A stretch of DNA of 64,000 nucleotides from Exaiptasia diaphana (taxonomy: Eukaryota > Cnidaria > Anthozoa > Actiniaria > Aiptasiidae). Both the position numbers and the translations under genes were made by a program. Numbering within the stretch: the stretch's first letter is position 1; each line of letters starts with the position of its first letter. Shown here piece by piece: positions 23,950 to 36,310 of the stretch. The notes below the pieces were generated by a model that ran no database searches, was not told where the DNA came from, and saw only the letters and a program-made list of their open reading frames with translations. Location: contig NW_018384102.1 in NCBI RefSeq assembly GCF_001417965.1, forward strand, positions 788,777-852,776, given 5' to 3'.

Positions 23950-24062
23950 GCTAAGCATGATGGGAAAACAATTAAAAAATCTTAATCTAACAAAACGCAA
24001 AAGCCACCATGTTAACGGACATAAACTGAAAGTGCGAAGACTCCATATCCCATCATGCTTTG
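23950..24062. mobile_element. 113-bp short inverted-repeat element
   Basis: Left end CTAAGCATGATGGGA and right end TCCCATCATGCTTTG are inverse copies with one or two mismatches. The interior is not palindromic. It lies 41 bp before the 184-bp MITE. Probably a small MITE; target duplication not evident. Confidence 0.5.
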
Positions 24063-24103
24063 CTGAACAAAATGGCGTCGCTGAAATAGATAATGATGAT
24101 ATA

Positions 24104-24287
24104 CACCTACTTGCGAAAACGTTGTCATAGAAAATAGGACATTTGTATTTAGTAAAAAGGAATAAATTAAAACAAGAAAAAAGAAGATCACGGAGGCTGA
24201 ACGCTTTCTTTTGTCTTGTTTTAATTAATTCCTTTTTACTAAATTCAAATGTTCTATTTTCTATGACAACGTTTCTGCAAGTAGGTG
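24104..24287. mobile_element. 184-bp palindromic MITE, CACCTACTTGC family, copy 1
   Basis: Left arm CACCTACTTGCGAAAACGTT, then GTCATAGAAAATAGGAC, then TTTAGTAAAAAGGAATAAAT. The right arm mirrors it through AATTCCTTTTTACTAAAT to GCAAGTAGGTG. Flanked by TA on both sides (24102-24103 and 24288-24289). Same length as the copy at 41.9 kb. TA duplication and short non-coding body suggest Tc1/mariner-type mobilisation. Confidence 0.88.
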
Positions 24288-24920
24288 TATATAAAGTCAA
24301 AAGTCAAAAGACGTCAAATTAATGATTCAATAATAAACTAGAATATTAGGCAAGAAAATGTCCATAAATTTCTTTTAGCAGTCAGCACAGTATATAGAGA
24401 ATGACATTAGTGACGGAAATGAAGTCCTGAAACATTTAGTTTCGATAAAGCGACTTAAATGCAATAATCATAGAAATGACACTAATGTCATTGCAGTAAA
24501 GCGAGGGAAAATATAAAGGATGTGCAGTCAAGTAACACATATAAACAGACAGCGACGGAACGACAGTTATAAATGGTTATTTGATTTTACTTTCCCTAGA
24601 GCATATCTGAATATTTAAATGTATATCATATCAAGAAGTTCGCTTAGCATGCACTTGCCATTTTTGCATTGTGGCGCGAATTTAAGTCACGTGGCGCTCA
24701 ATCAAATCGCACATGTGTTGCAGTATAAATTTTTATTTTTTCATCTTTTTGGTTCGACAATCAGGCGGCCAAGGATACAATTTTTTTATAATTTTTCACA
24801 ATTTTTTTTTATTCAATTATTCCCATAATTTCAACAACATTCGTCGATCAAATATTTAATTCCACGATGTGGTACGCGTTGTCAAAACTATATAATCTAC
24901 GTGGTCTATGTGACGACTCT
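24288..24920. other. gene-free stretch
   Basis: Contains AATGACATTAGTGACGG and AATGACACTAATGTCATT words near 24400-24495 that may be further remnants of the tandem repeat region, then T-rich sequence. No gene. Confidence 0.45.
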
Positions 24921-25213
24921 GGGGAAGGTGGGACATTGTTGCCAACCTTACAAGCAAATGTGACGCCGGCTTCCTTCTTTAAAATAATTTTGTTCCTGGG
25001 AAACGTTTTTTAGGTCAAAAAGGCTTATATAACGTTTTCATTGCCAACAACTGCTTATATTTTTTTTAGTTAGGAAATCTTTATTTTCCTGCCAAAAAAT
25101 CTGAGAAAGTTTTCCTTGCCTGCAGAGTTTTTTTCCCCTTAATTTCTCGCTGGCAACCGATTGTGACTTACAGCTGTCTGGGACAAAAGAACAGATATAT
25201 TTTTCCCAGGAAC
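24921..25213 (+). repeat. ~300-bp interspersed repeat of unknown class, copy 1
   Basis: Aligns along its whole length with the reverse complement of 58935-59239. Shared landmarks in order: GACATTGTTG, ACAAGCAAATGTG, TTCCTTCTTT, TGTTCCTGG, GGCTTATATAACGTTTT, TTCCTTGCCTG, TGTGACTTACAGCTG, AGAACAGATATATTT and CCCAGGAA. No terminal inverted repeats or poly-A tail were seen and it has no long open frame. I recall related sequence from coral genomes but cannot name the family. Confidence 0.7.
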
Positions 25214-25638
25214 CCATCGGCTCCTCCTAAACAAGCGCATAGCCGCCTTACAGCCTATTCCAAAACCACTAGGCTGGGTCGTTTTAAAATGTCAGACAAA
25301 GATGTTGAAAATTCTGAAGTGCCTCAAAGCTATAGTATAGACTGAAAAATGGCCAAAGGTTAAATTACCCTATAACTTTAGTCAAAGTTCATTAGTCTCA
25401 GAGATCTACTTTTTGGATAGCATTTACACCTACAACATCACAGTATCCAAAAAGACCATATATATTTTAGCGTCATAGGAATAATTCTTATCGACAAAAG
25501 GAACATCACTTAGACTAAACGCTTATCAGTGTCTTTTTAATCTATTCATTTCGCACTAAGCTGCAAATGTCCTATTCAGTCTCTATAGGACAAGGTTTTT
25601 TTGTTATTTTAATAAAAAATAGACTTAAAAGTCTATCT
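25214..25638. other. gene-free stretch
   Basis: Nothing recognisable apart from a 60-codon chance frame that overlaps the repeat boundary. Confidence 0.45.
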
Positions 25639-25890
25639 AATAAATAAAAATAAATAAATAAATAACTTTATTTTACGAGGATAGCACATTACAGTCAAAG
25701 ACTGATAACTCGTGGCCCTCCCTACTCTCACACTCACTACCTCTACATTAAGTATTTTAGCACACAACACTCCTCACATGTTGATTTTTGCTGAGGGAGG
25801 AAAACCGGAGGACCCGGAGAAAAACCCTCGTGGCAAGGGAGAGGACAACACATCAAACAAACTCAAACTCAAACTCTAATCTAACGGTAC
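25639..25890 (-). mobile_element. 5'-truncated SINE-like retroelement with (TTTA)n tail
   Basis: On the minus strand this reads: GAGTTTGAGTTTG repeats, then TTGCCACGAGGGTTTTTCTC, CGGGTCCTCCGGTTTTCCTC, and finally AATAAAGTTATTTATTTATT. The pyrimidine-rich CTCCGGGTNCTCCGGTTTTCC block is a conserved motif of cnidarian and other invertebrate SINEs as I remember them, and an AATAAAG-(TTTA)n end is typical of SINE or LINE 3' ends. No tRNA-like head is seen, so the copy appears 5'-truncated. It could alternatively be a LINE 3' UTR. Confidence 0.6.
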
Positions 25891-27061
25891 ACATTATTTG
25901 TTTAAAAAATACAAAATGATATAGAAGCAAATGTCATTGTTTTTTTCCTCATTTTAATTCGGACTTTCTCTGATAGACTAATAAACCTGTCAGAATGAAG
26001 GTTGTCTTAGTTGCGATTGAAGAATACACGGCCGCAAGTTACTATAGGAATTATTTTTGAATGACAGCATTCACCAACCAATGCTGTTGCCTTCACATAT
26101 TTAATAAATTAAAAATCTTCGAAATGAATTGCTTGGTTTTTCCTTTTACTATCTTTAATTGTTTTATATCTTTTAGAAAATAGATGAGAATCTTTGCCAA
26201 CAACTACATTTGGTCTTTTAATCGTCTTTACTACCCGACAGCCTTATTTGAAATAGTTACTATACATTATATAAACTAAGGTGTCTAAGTGGACATTATT
26301 AGAGACCTCGTTCTAGTGGTTCGTCCCCAGTGACCTGGTCGTGACCGTGACATCGCGAATTTTTTGAGAGTCGTGAATGTTCTCATGACTAGAAGTATTA
26401 CATATCATTTCAAGCATAAACACGAGCTTATCACTATGCTGCACCCATTTGAACAAAATGGAAACGTTTTCACATTCTTCTCCTTTTGTTAATGTTTCAG
26501 CAAAAACCTGTTTCATTTCAAGCGTAATTAATATTTCCATGTTTTTGGTTTTGTTCATGTTAAAGTGTGAATTGACCCTAATTGATTATTTTCCCGCCAA
26601 AGGTACACTTATTATTCGCGGGCGGCACAAAGATTTACCCTCCAGAAATCTAGCATATCACGAGCTCATGACACTAATGGGGATCTTAGAAGACTCCTAT
26701 TGTGCAAATTGTAATTAGATTTGCTATTTTCGTCATCAGTGCACGAGGTCTTTTATGTACGTGAGTGACTTTGTTTAAACAATGTTAGATTTTCCCACGT
26801 CCTAGTAAATTGTCTTGAGAATCCGACGGTTCTAGTCTTACTCTAGCTCGGCTTCGGCTTTTGTAACTTCGGCATAAAGCCATTTATAAAGTTCGATGGG
26901 GTGCGAAAATCCCACTAATATGTTAACCGACTTAAACCCCCCCCCCCCCAAAAAAAAAGAAAAGAAAAAAATAGCGAACGTAATTACCAAGGAAGAAAAA
27001 AATCGCGCAAACTATTTAGGTAAAGACAAATACAGCTGCTTCACCAATAAAAATAAGAGCG

Positions 27062-27095
<34 letters not shown>

Positions 27096-30000
27096 GTATC
27101 CTCTCCAAAATTATCTCTGGTCTATGCGTTATTGGTTTCTCGGGTTCTTGCATAGGAAGTAGATTAGAGCAATGGCGCGGAAAGCCCTGACTGAAAATCA
27201 CTCGTGAATCTTTTATCACTACGCCTAAAATTCCAAGATAATTGCCGGCCATTTCTCGTCTGCGCCAGCCCTCAGGCATTTATAACGATTTGTCAATCCC
27301 AATTGAAAAGCGTAATCAAAAAAATGGTTTCGCGTCGTGTCACGAGCCAGACTACATCTCAGTCTCGACAAATTGGGCTTGTTGACCGGGTTATCTATTG
27401 GCACCTATTGGTTAGGAACGTTTAAACCGTCATTTGAATCAATATAAAAATGAATAGATATGAATAATGAATGTATGCATTAGGAAGGATTGACTTTACA
27501 GCGCAAGGAGCATATACTCACTAGATATCGCAAACAAACAGCTGAAACCTTGTAGCCAATAAGGAATTCTTTGTAAAATTTGTGCCTCGTGTTTCCTTAA
27601 TGTTCCTATTGCTTTGAAATTCCGATTAGAGCAGATAGCCTGACTATTTCCTCTAATTGGGTTCTCTTATCTTAAAAAAAGACACGCGATCTCGTGAGGT
27701 CGTATAACGGAATAACAGTACACGAACAAAGTAGAATTTGATAAAAGCTTTGCCATGAGAAGAGAGGTTTTTTAATTGTAAGTCACTGTTTTTTACGCGT
27801 GCGTTATTGCGAGTTTTTGGACCCCAATAAACAAAATGTAGAAGACAAGTGAAATGTCATGCCAATATTTTATGAGAAATGGCCCATCTTTATATCTGAG
27901 AGCCCACATCATTCTTGACTTGGATCGTTTTCCAAGGTCGCATTTCTTCGCAGTTTTTTAATGGCTTAAAATGTATGGAATTCATTGCTTCCAAGCACAA
28001 ATCCACATTACGTACGGAATATTATCACTTGTAACAAAAAACTTGAACTGATACCCTGATTAACTTATAGTGAATAGCCTAATGACGGATATATCTTTAA
28101 TGGACTTCACCTTGAGGATTGATGAATAAGACTGAGTGCGGAGTGTTTTTAATGGCTTCAAAGAGATGACTTTCGGTTCAGGGCTGCAAAACTTCTGCGA
28201 GTTTTATAACTGATTATTGTTAACAAACATAAAATCTAGGATTTCTAAATGTCAATAATTGAGCACGAATATTGTATTAAAACATTTCATGGTTTGAACG
28301 TGAGTCAAATAATGAATGATATGATTAAAACTTCAAATGAACCTTCTATTAGTCATCGAATTGTAAGATTTTCAAGTAAGCTCCTTAATTTCTATTTTAC
28401 TTGATGTTAAATATCACGTTTCTCATAATGTTTGCGCTTCTGCAGAAGTCATGCAGACATGCACAGCTAGACCAATCATTAGCTTCTTCGTTTACCTCCA
28501 CAGATGAAAAAGTGGCATTCCCTAAATTACAACTAAAGCTATAGCATTTGAAATATTATCAAGCTATAATTTCGTCTTCTTCATGTTAGAGTGGCGTTCT
28601 GACATGTTCAAGTATATCATCTTTACTTGACCATTGTGAATGTCAAATCGAATTCCGTCAAATAAAAAAGCATTAGCCATTTATGTTTAGCCTTCAAATG
28701 CGTACTTAATCCGATCTGATGTCTTAATTCAACCCAAGGTAATTATGGCGTCTGTTCTTCTGGTCACTTGGCTGCGTTTTTGCCGCAATGAACTCTTTGG
28801 AAGACATTTGAATGGTTATTAGGTTCTCTGGTTAGGCCTGTGCTCTAAATAGCTTAGTAGAATGTAAATAAACCATACCTTTATGCTTGAATCAGTTAGA
28901 TATTTTCTTTAAGTCCTAGTAAACACTACGAGGGCGCTTTAAGAGGACGGAATCGTGAGGAGTTTTATGAATGTACATGCCTCCTAACGACGAACAAAAT
29001 TCTATGATTCGTGGAGGGTAGTCTGATCCTTTGACCCGGAATTGAAACATGACGTTAAATTTAAAGAACTCGCCTTGATGCGAGTTTAATAAACAGATCT
29101 AGGTCCTGATAACCTCTTAAGCGATTGGACATTCGCTAATAATGAAATCACATGGATGATTAAGGAGAAACAACAGGTTAACTTTAACCAATGAAAGACA
29201 AGAAAACCACAAATACGGCAATTATAGAAATTAACACGTCACGTGATCGGACGCGCCAAATCATTTACTTTTATCACTGACGCAAAGAAACTGTATTAAC
29301 CATATAGATGATCGTCTCTTGGCTTAATGGTTTGGCCAGTTTTCCTCCGTTGTGGGAATTTACGTGATTAATGTTGAACATATGTTATTTTTGACGCTAT
29401 GTTTGACCTATATATATCTATCGTTATCTCATGTCACAATGCCGTGCTCTGTCGTTATTTCAAATTGATGTTTGATTGCTTTGAGATTTAGATTTTGTCG
29501 TAATGGAAATTTTTTTGTTTAAGGCGCCGGGGATATTTGGTAGTAATGTAGTTTCTGAAAGTTAATCTGGACTATTTATTTATGCTAAGTACAGACGCCA
29601 TTACGACAGTTCGATTTCCCTCCCACCACAGGATCTTAGCTTGATCAAATGGATTACAACCATTTGGAAAAAAACTAAGGAAGGATATATATGAACGAGT
29701 CGACATAAGACTCATCAAAACACTTCAGTTTGTCAGCAATTTCGAAATTTGCCGCTAATCGAAGTGACAGGCAGTTTTTTACAGTTTTGAAACGAATAAT
29801 TTTGTAAGCTGACATATAAGGTTGTAAGTCCACTAAAACGTCATACGGGAGGGCGTAAGATTTTAGAAATTAAATAGAACGAATATGCATATGAGAAGTG
29901 GACTCGAGGCGTAATTTAGTATCAAGAGCGAGCTCTTTTGTTAAACAGTATCGCGGAGAACCATCACACGTTTCTCAACACTAAAATGATGTGACATTGA

Positions 30001-31303
30001 CATGCTGCACCCCTTAAGGCCAAAACTAAGTACTCACGATTCTCTCCGCCATGTAAAGCTCTCTAATACACAAGACAGGGGTGAACAGTAAAACAGACAT
30101 TAACGTAGAAACTACGTGCACTCATAAATAAATATAATAAAATAAAAATAAAAAAACAACAAAGCAAAAACAAACTTACTTAATGTATCATAAATCACTA
30201 AAAAAATAAAGTCATCAATTAAGTTGGTCTCTTTGTATAATGTTCTTTTTTGTCATGTTAGTTTTGCTATTAAATGGTTATTTCATAATAATCAATTAAA
30301 TCAATTAAAAAATGCTAGGTGTAGATAAAGCTGTAGTTGAGGTCCGGTTCATACGTTGTCCTATCATCGCGCCAAACCAAATAGCCTTCTTAATGGCGGA
30401 TCCCGGAATTTTCAAATGATATTCCATTTGAAAATAAGTATAATATAAAACCTAGAAACCTCAGTAAAAACTTAGCGGCTATGACACAAACCTTCGAATG
30501 CTGGGATACCTGAGAACCATTCAACACCCCCTAACTTGTTGACCTCCACGGATTTTTTGGCCAATTTCCTTGTCTGCCGCAATACCCACCTACATAATAC
30601 AGTCTTTTACATATCTTTACAGGTGGATTCTTCCCCTATTATTTTCTTTAAACAAAAGCCTTAAAAATATACTCCATGTTTGACCAAATATGGTGAATTC
30701 TTTGTTTCCGTGTCACTTATATTTATTGATTTTAGATAACAAGTAAAATTCATAAAACAGGTAATATGTCATATTTCTAAAGAAACACACTCGACTTAAA
30801 ATCCCTGAAAGGTCATCTACATTTTAATAAGGATGTCTATCGAATATGAAAATGAGACGAGGATTGAACTCTTACAGGCACTAAGTATCCAAACCGCTTT
30901 TTAAATATAATAATGTCAAATGCAGATGTATTGATCGGAGATAATCCTTTAAAAAAATTGTATTTTATTGCATTAGATGATCTTGTTGATGTATTGATTT
31001 GTACTTTGATATGTTTGTTCTCGATAATAAGTCGGAGCTACTATCGACGTAGTTAATTAAAATGTCGGATCATTTCACTATCTACAATACGCTTTGCATA
31101 TTTGGTATTCTTCCCTTATTTGGAGTCTTTCGTGTACTATCTAAATGATCTTTGAATATTAATTTCTGAAAGGTTTAATGACGCACGGTCATAATTATAA
31201 ATCCATATCAAACGAAAAACATTATTTTAAAAATATGAAGTTAATAGTTATGACGTAGTGGATACGTTTATCTAGTCTTCTCATCACAGATTCACGCGGA
31301 AAT
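25891..31303. other. 5.4-kb gene-free stretch with homopolymer tracts
   Basis: No gene or transposon end recognised. Simple tracts: C13 (26937-26949) running into A-rich sequence, A28 (27065-27092), and an A/T-rich AAATA/AAAAC run at about 30127-30175. Frames of 80-90 codons near 26.4-27.3 kb read through these tracts and are not credible genes. Confidence 0.5.
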
Positions 31304-31304
31304 C

Positions 31305-31346
<42 letters not shown>

Positions 31347-31876
31347 GCAACAACAACAGCATCAGAAGCATCAACAACAACAGCAATATCAACAACAACA
31401 ACAACAACAGCATCAGAAGCATCAACAACAACAGCAATAACAACAACAACAACAACAGCATCAGAAGCAACGGCAACAACAACAGCAATAACAACATCAG
31501 CAACAACGGCAACAACAACAACAACAACAACAGCAACAGCAACAGCATCAGAAGCAACGGCAACAATAACAGCAACAACAACAGCAACAAAAACAACAAC
31601 AACAGCCTAACCAGCAGCAGCAGCATCAACAACAAGAGCAACAACAAGAGCAACAACAACAACAATAACAACAACAACAACAGCAATACAACAACAACAA
31701 CAACAGCAGCAACGGCAACAACAACAACAGCAACAACAATAATAACAACAACAACAACTACAACAACAGCAGCAACGGCAACAACAACAACAACAGCAAC
31801 AACAACAACAACAACAACAACAACAACGACAGCAGAAGCAGCATCAGCATCAGCAACAACAACACCAACGACAACT
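31304..31876 (+). repeat. 573-bp compound (CAA/CAG/CAT)n microsatellite
   Basis: Almost entirely CAA with CAG, CAT, AAG, CGG and TAA interruptions. A longer internal period is visible: blocks such as CAGCATCAGAAGC recur at 31347, 31407, 31456 and 31543, so slippage has been followed by segment duplication. The minus strand reads as a poly-leucine frame and one plus frame as poly-glutamine broken by stops. Neither is a plausible gene. Confidence 0.95.
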
Positions 31877-33858
31877 AAACTACAGCAGCACTTATCACAG
31901 AAAAACCAATGACCGATTTTCTTTCATTACTGTCATAAACTTTGTGATGCAATTAAACGATATTTATGTTTTCCCGTCGGTTACTATTACCAATTGCTGC
32001 TTTGCCTGGATACTGTTTGCTAACCAAGTAGAAATAGATAATTTATTGTGGGCTATAATGTCTATTGGTCTGAATTTTGAGCATATGCATAATCAGAAAA
32101 TGCCGTAATAAGAATATTTCATCCTTTCTCTTGCACATGCGTGGGATAACGAATGAAGCTATAATAGATTTCTGTTTTTTTTTAGTGAAAAGTAGAAAAT
32201 TCCTTTTGTCCATCATTTGAAGATAGAAAAAGAGAAACATAAAACAAAAGAAAAGGTCGTGGAGAAGGTCGAGGGAACGACCGAAAGTCATTGTGGGATA
32301 ATGATTATTCATAATAATATTCACCAATCAAAAGCAGTCAACACTCTTGTTTCCGTAAAATGGACATCTTCTATGATGTTTGGTTTGCTTCGCAATATTT
32401 CTGATGAGTGAATTGCCGTTGCAAATGCAATTGCTGTTATACTCCTATAACCTATTATGAAATATTGATATGAATAGCAGACAGGTGTTCGCACACATAG
32501 TAAAGATAGGCTGCCTGTGCTCAAATAAGTCGACCAATGTTTGCCAATAAGTCAATCAAACCTTCCAGATTTTCTTCTTCACCAAAGACTCGTGATTAAT
32601 CAACCAGAATATAGCTGGCCCATTCAGTCGCGGGCAAAGAGAATCAAAGAAAAGACTGCAGGAAAACAATACATAGTCCTTTTGTTTTCCATGAGCCTCG
32701 TCTTAACTTCCTTAACCTTCATTGCATGTGACTATTCAACCAGAATATCGAAAGGGCGCTAGTTCATTTGTGTCTTCACTTACTTCATAAATACTTATCA
32801 TATAGCACGAGCATTGTTAAAACGTACAAAAAAACTGTGTTTTTCTAAAAGCATAGAACACTACTTCCCTGCGACGAGTTCTGCTTATGTTATGAAAACA
32901 TTAAAACATACTTTCCTTGTTTCATAATTCGATCCCGGTCAGAAACATTCGAGATTTCAAAACTTTTTAATGCTTAAATTTCATTACATAAATGCCCAAG
33001 TATCTAAAGTTTTTAAGTTTATCTTTGAACAGGCCTAGCACTTCGACATTAATTTCTTTAAACAATCATGTAAGCACAGCACTTGAAATAATTAATCAGT
33101 AATATACTGTTACCTTGAAAGCAAGTTCATGTGCCAAGTGTCTCTATCTACCAATGATTTACTTCCAAAAGAAGTAAGTTTTACGGGAGCAACACACCCG
33201 TCGAGTCAGCCGTCTTGTCTTCTCTTAAAATAGCTTTCATCGCTTTCATTGTATTTCCTTTCGGGGCACGGTTCCTTTTGATGAAACCCCAAGAAAATTT
33301 ACTTCCTCAATTACAAAGACTCAAGAAGACCTATTCAATCTTATTTCATTGAAATTGAACTTTGAATAAGCGGCATTACCGACATGAAATGTAGCTTTCT
33401 TAGTAGCCTCGACGCTTCAGCCTTGAGGCAGTTGCAATTCTCTTAGAGAACAATACAAATATATACTAAGTCTATGTGTTTTTAAGACAGGCCTAAAAGG
33501 CTGCCTAGATTTTTAATATCGATCTCAGCAGGAATTACCGGCAGGAGTACATAAACTAAATAACTAAACTAAGAAGTGTTTCATGCCGTATTGTTGCAAG
33601 AAGGACAAAAGCTGTGTGGTGTGTAGTCTTTAATATAAAAATCGCAGTATGGCTTTTTGAACACACCGAGACAAATGGCTTAAATGGGGAAAATCGTTAG
33701 AGGGTGGTATTCATGTAATCTTGGTAATGTTGAGTTAATTGAAATTGTGAGCGATGTTAAAGCTATTGTGAAGAGCTTATTCATAATGTTAAATTCTAAC
33801 GAGATGAAATCTTTTTTTTATTTGTATTTCAACTATAATAAATGACATTATCACGTCA
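31877..33858. other. gene-free stretch
   Basis: No recognised gene or element. Frames at 32043-32327 (minus) and 32541-32762 (plus) lack family motifs. Confidence 0.5.
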
Positions 33859-34081
33859 GTGAAAATAACACATTCGAGGTTTTCTATATATATTGGAAGT
33901 AAAAAAACTATTTTTATAACAAAATATTTTGATTTTCATATATCATCATTTGATAAACAGAATATTACATTGCCCGTACTTGAAGATACGAAGTTTATCT
34001 TCTCGTCGACCTCGCTCATTCGTGATCTTTTCAACACCAGAAAATAAAATCCGTATCTACGCGCGCCCATGGAATATCCTC
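33859..34081 (-). mobile_element. non-autonomous repeat, GAGGATATTACATGG family, copy C
   Basis: On the minus strand it begins GAGGATATTCCATGGGCGCG, continues with AGATACGGATTTTAT, CGAATGAGCGAGGTC, CTTCGTATCTTCAAG and AATGTAATATTCTGTTTATC, and ends with AAACCTCGAATGTGTTATTT. This is the longest and most complete of the four copies in the window, keeping both halves of the internal inverted repeat. Confidence 0.8.
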
Positions 34082-34265
34082 TATATCTTATTTCCGCTGT
34101 GATTAGGATAGCTTTTGACGATTTAGGTCCATCACCGACCGTGATCCTTTGCGCAATTATGTTTAATTAAGCATCATATTTTCCGTGTTTTTATTCTCTG
34201 TTTCAATGCGCGGTATATTGAAAGAAGAACACGAGAAAAGGTTTTCAATCGCGAGCTGAATACAC

Positions 34266-34502
34266 GCATCAGGAGTTTCAGAGAACAATGTGTCCGCCAT
34301 CTTGAAAAGTGAGCCCTGAATCACTGTTTTGCCTTAGAACAAATTTTATAGCTGCTTAGTCAACTAATCTATCATCATAACGTATATTATATTANATTTA
34401 CATTAACTTAGAACCTTTTAATTTCTTTAGGAGTTATAATTTAGTGATTTGAGTCTCACTTTTCAAGATGGCGGATGCATTGTTCTCCGAAACTCCTGAT
34501 GC
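34266..34502. mobile_element. 237-bp foldback MITE, GCATCAGGAGTTTC termini
   Basis: The left arm GCATCAGGAGTTTCAGAGAA, then GTCCGCCATCTTGAAAAGTG, is mirrored by CACTTTTCAAGATGGCGGAT and TTCTCCGAAACTCCTGATGC. The AT-rich centre carries one N at 34395. No coding capacity. Confidence 0.82.
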
Positions 34503-36153
34503 ATGTAAAGAAAAATATCATCTCATGCTTTCACAAAAATAACAAAAGCTTTCCTGAAAGTCCTGTTTTCTCTCATAGAAAGGTTTGCACAGCTTCAATC
34601 AATGGACAATGCCGAAATAAATATCTAGATATTAAATTGCTTTTAATCCATTTAATTTCGTTCACTTCTTTAGTAGAGTCTCGGTGTATTTTTGGAATCC
34701 GGCGCGGATTTCTATTTTTTTCCCAACCCCGACGTTGATACAATAACAGCAATAGCCGAGCTCATGGGAACTGTGACGCCAGCCTCTGAAGATTTCTCTT
34801 GTGTATATAACGTGTTTGGACATATATGACCTAAGCATGACGGGTAAAGAGCATTCTTGCGAAAGATCAAGTTTTGCGCGTTCATCGTGTAACTAAGTGC
34901 CATGACGTCACGCATTTCTCGGAACAAACTGCCTTAAATACTCGAATCATATAACACAGGAAGCCCAAACAGGCGTTATAACGATTGTTGTTCACACACA
35001 CACACACAATTGTGATGAGATGAATATTAAAAAGATGAACGAGAAGCGAATTCAGCCGATCTTAAAAAGGTTGTCCACTGAATAAGACATCTTTATAATG
35101 TCCAAATTAATTGTGACTTATGAAAATATTCACCTTCTGTTCTAAAATAAAATGCTGTAAAATGTCAGTCACGTTTTAATGGAGAAGCCAATGAAATTTT
35201 AAAATTCTATATGGACATAAAAGAATGTTCTATAAGTCCAGAAACTGAATGTATATCAAGACAAGTTACAATTGGAACATTGGAAATGTCTTTTAAGATG
35301 GACAAAATTTTCAAGATCGTCTGTAGAATCAAATTGACATTTTTGTAAGCGTCGGGATTTAACATTTTACATCGCAATGCATTATGGGGCATCCAGTATA
35401 TCAAAATAAAGTAAACAATTTGGATTATATACTCGAGACAATTTCTTGGATTTGTTGATGATATTACATGTATATTATTAATTCTTCTTTTAACGTATTG
35501 GTTTGTAGTAATTTTATCGTTAATTAACGTCAAAATCCGCGAAAAAATCTTTCGTATTAAAGTACTCTCTTTCAAAATGGACGCCTCATCGTCGAAGTGG
35601 TCCATTTGAAAATAGTTTTATCAGCCTTATCACCAAACCTCGCGGAGGCCAGGAAGTAAAAGGCATTTTTAAAGTGATACACATCAACACAAATCAAACT
35701 TGCCAGTGCGATAATGCGTCTTTAAACTTATCCTCGGCAACAATCTGAACAAAAATCGACAACAACAACAACAGTAACCAAAACAGCAATAACAAAAACA
35801 GCAATAGCAACAACAAAATTAAAAATATAACAACAATAAGTTATTTCACACTAATGGGAGTTACAGTCCTCTCCACGACTTATTATAGACGTCAATATTA
35901 TAGACTTGTTTTGCAAGTTTTGCAATTGCTTAGAACGACTGTTGTATAGCAGGTACAAAAAAAGTGCGAGAGCCATAACTAACGTCAGGTTTTCTCGCAC
36001 AAAATGGCGTCACCGCACATTGCCTATACAAAATTTCCATACGATTTTTATCAATCAAAATATATAGGTACATCAATAGTGCACTATGAATCTTGCGTAT
36101 CAAAGAGTGCTCGATACTGTAGAGTATCGTTCTGTACCGTTCATGAGCCTCTA
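34503..36153. other. gene-free stretch with CA and AACA simple repeats
   Basis: A short (CA)n at about 34994-35008 and an AACA/CAATA-rich run at about 35756-35835. A minus-strand frame of 132 codons (35207-35605) is the longest non-repetitive open frame after the receptor. It is Ile/Asn-rich, has no signal peptide or family motif, and is probably chance in AT-rich DNA. A hairpin with GTGCGAGA and TCTCGCAC arms lies at about 35963-35999. Confidence 0.45.
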
Positions 36154-36310
36154 AAGGCGGCTAAATACGAGAAACAAAAACCCTCGACTTGGCGCGAAAC
36201 ATTTTTTTTGTTGACGATGCATGAAAAACGAAAACTTTAATACTCAACTTTAACAGAAACAATGTTGCGCGCCAAGTTGATGGTTTTTGTGTCTCGTATT
36301 TAGCCGCCTT
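36154..36310. mobile_element. 157-bp foldback MITE, AAGGCGGCTAAATACGAG termini
   Basis: The left arm AAGGCGGCTAAATACGAGAA, then CAAAAACCCTCGACTTGGCG, is mirrored by CGCGCCAAGTTGATGG and CTCGTATTTAGCCGCCTT. I recognise this terminus from coral genomes. A 78-codon frame running into it from 36004 is not credible. Confidence 0.82.

Noticed and set aside
31303-31686. 127-residue poly-leucine open frame on the minus strand
   Set aside because: It is the reverse reading of the CAA/CAG microsatellite and has no non-repetitive sequence.
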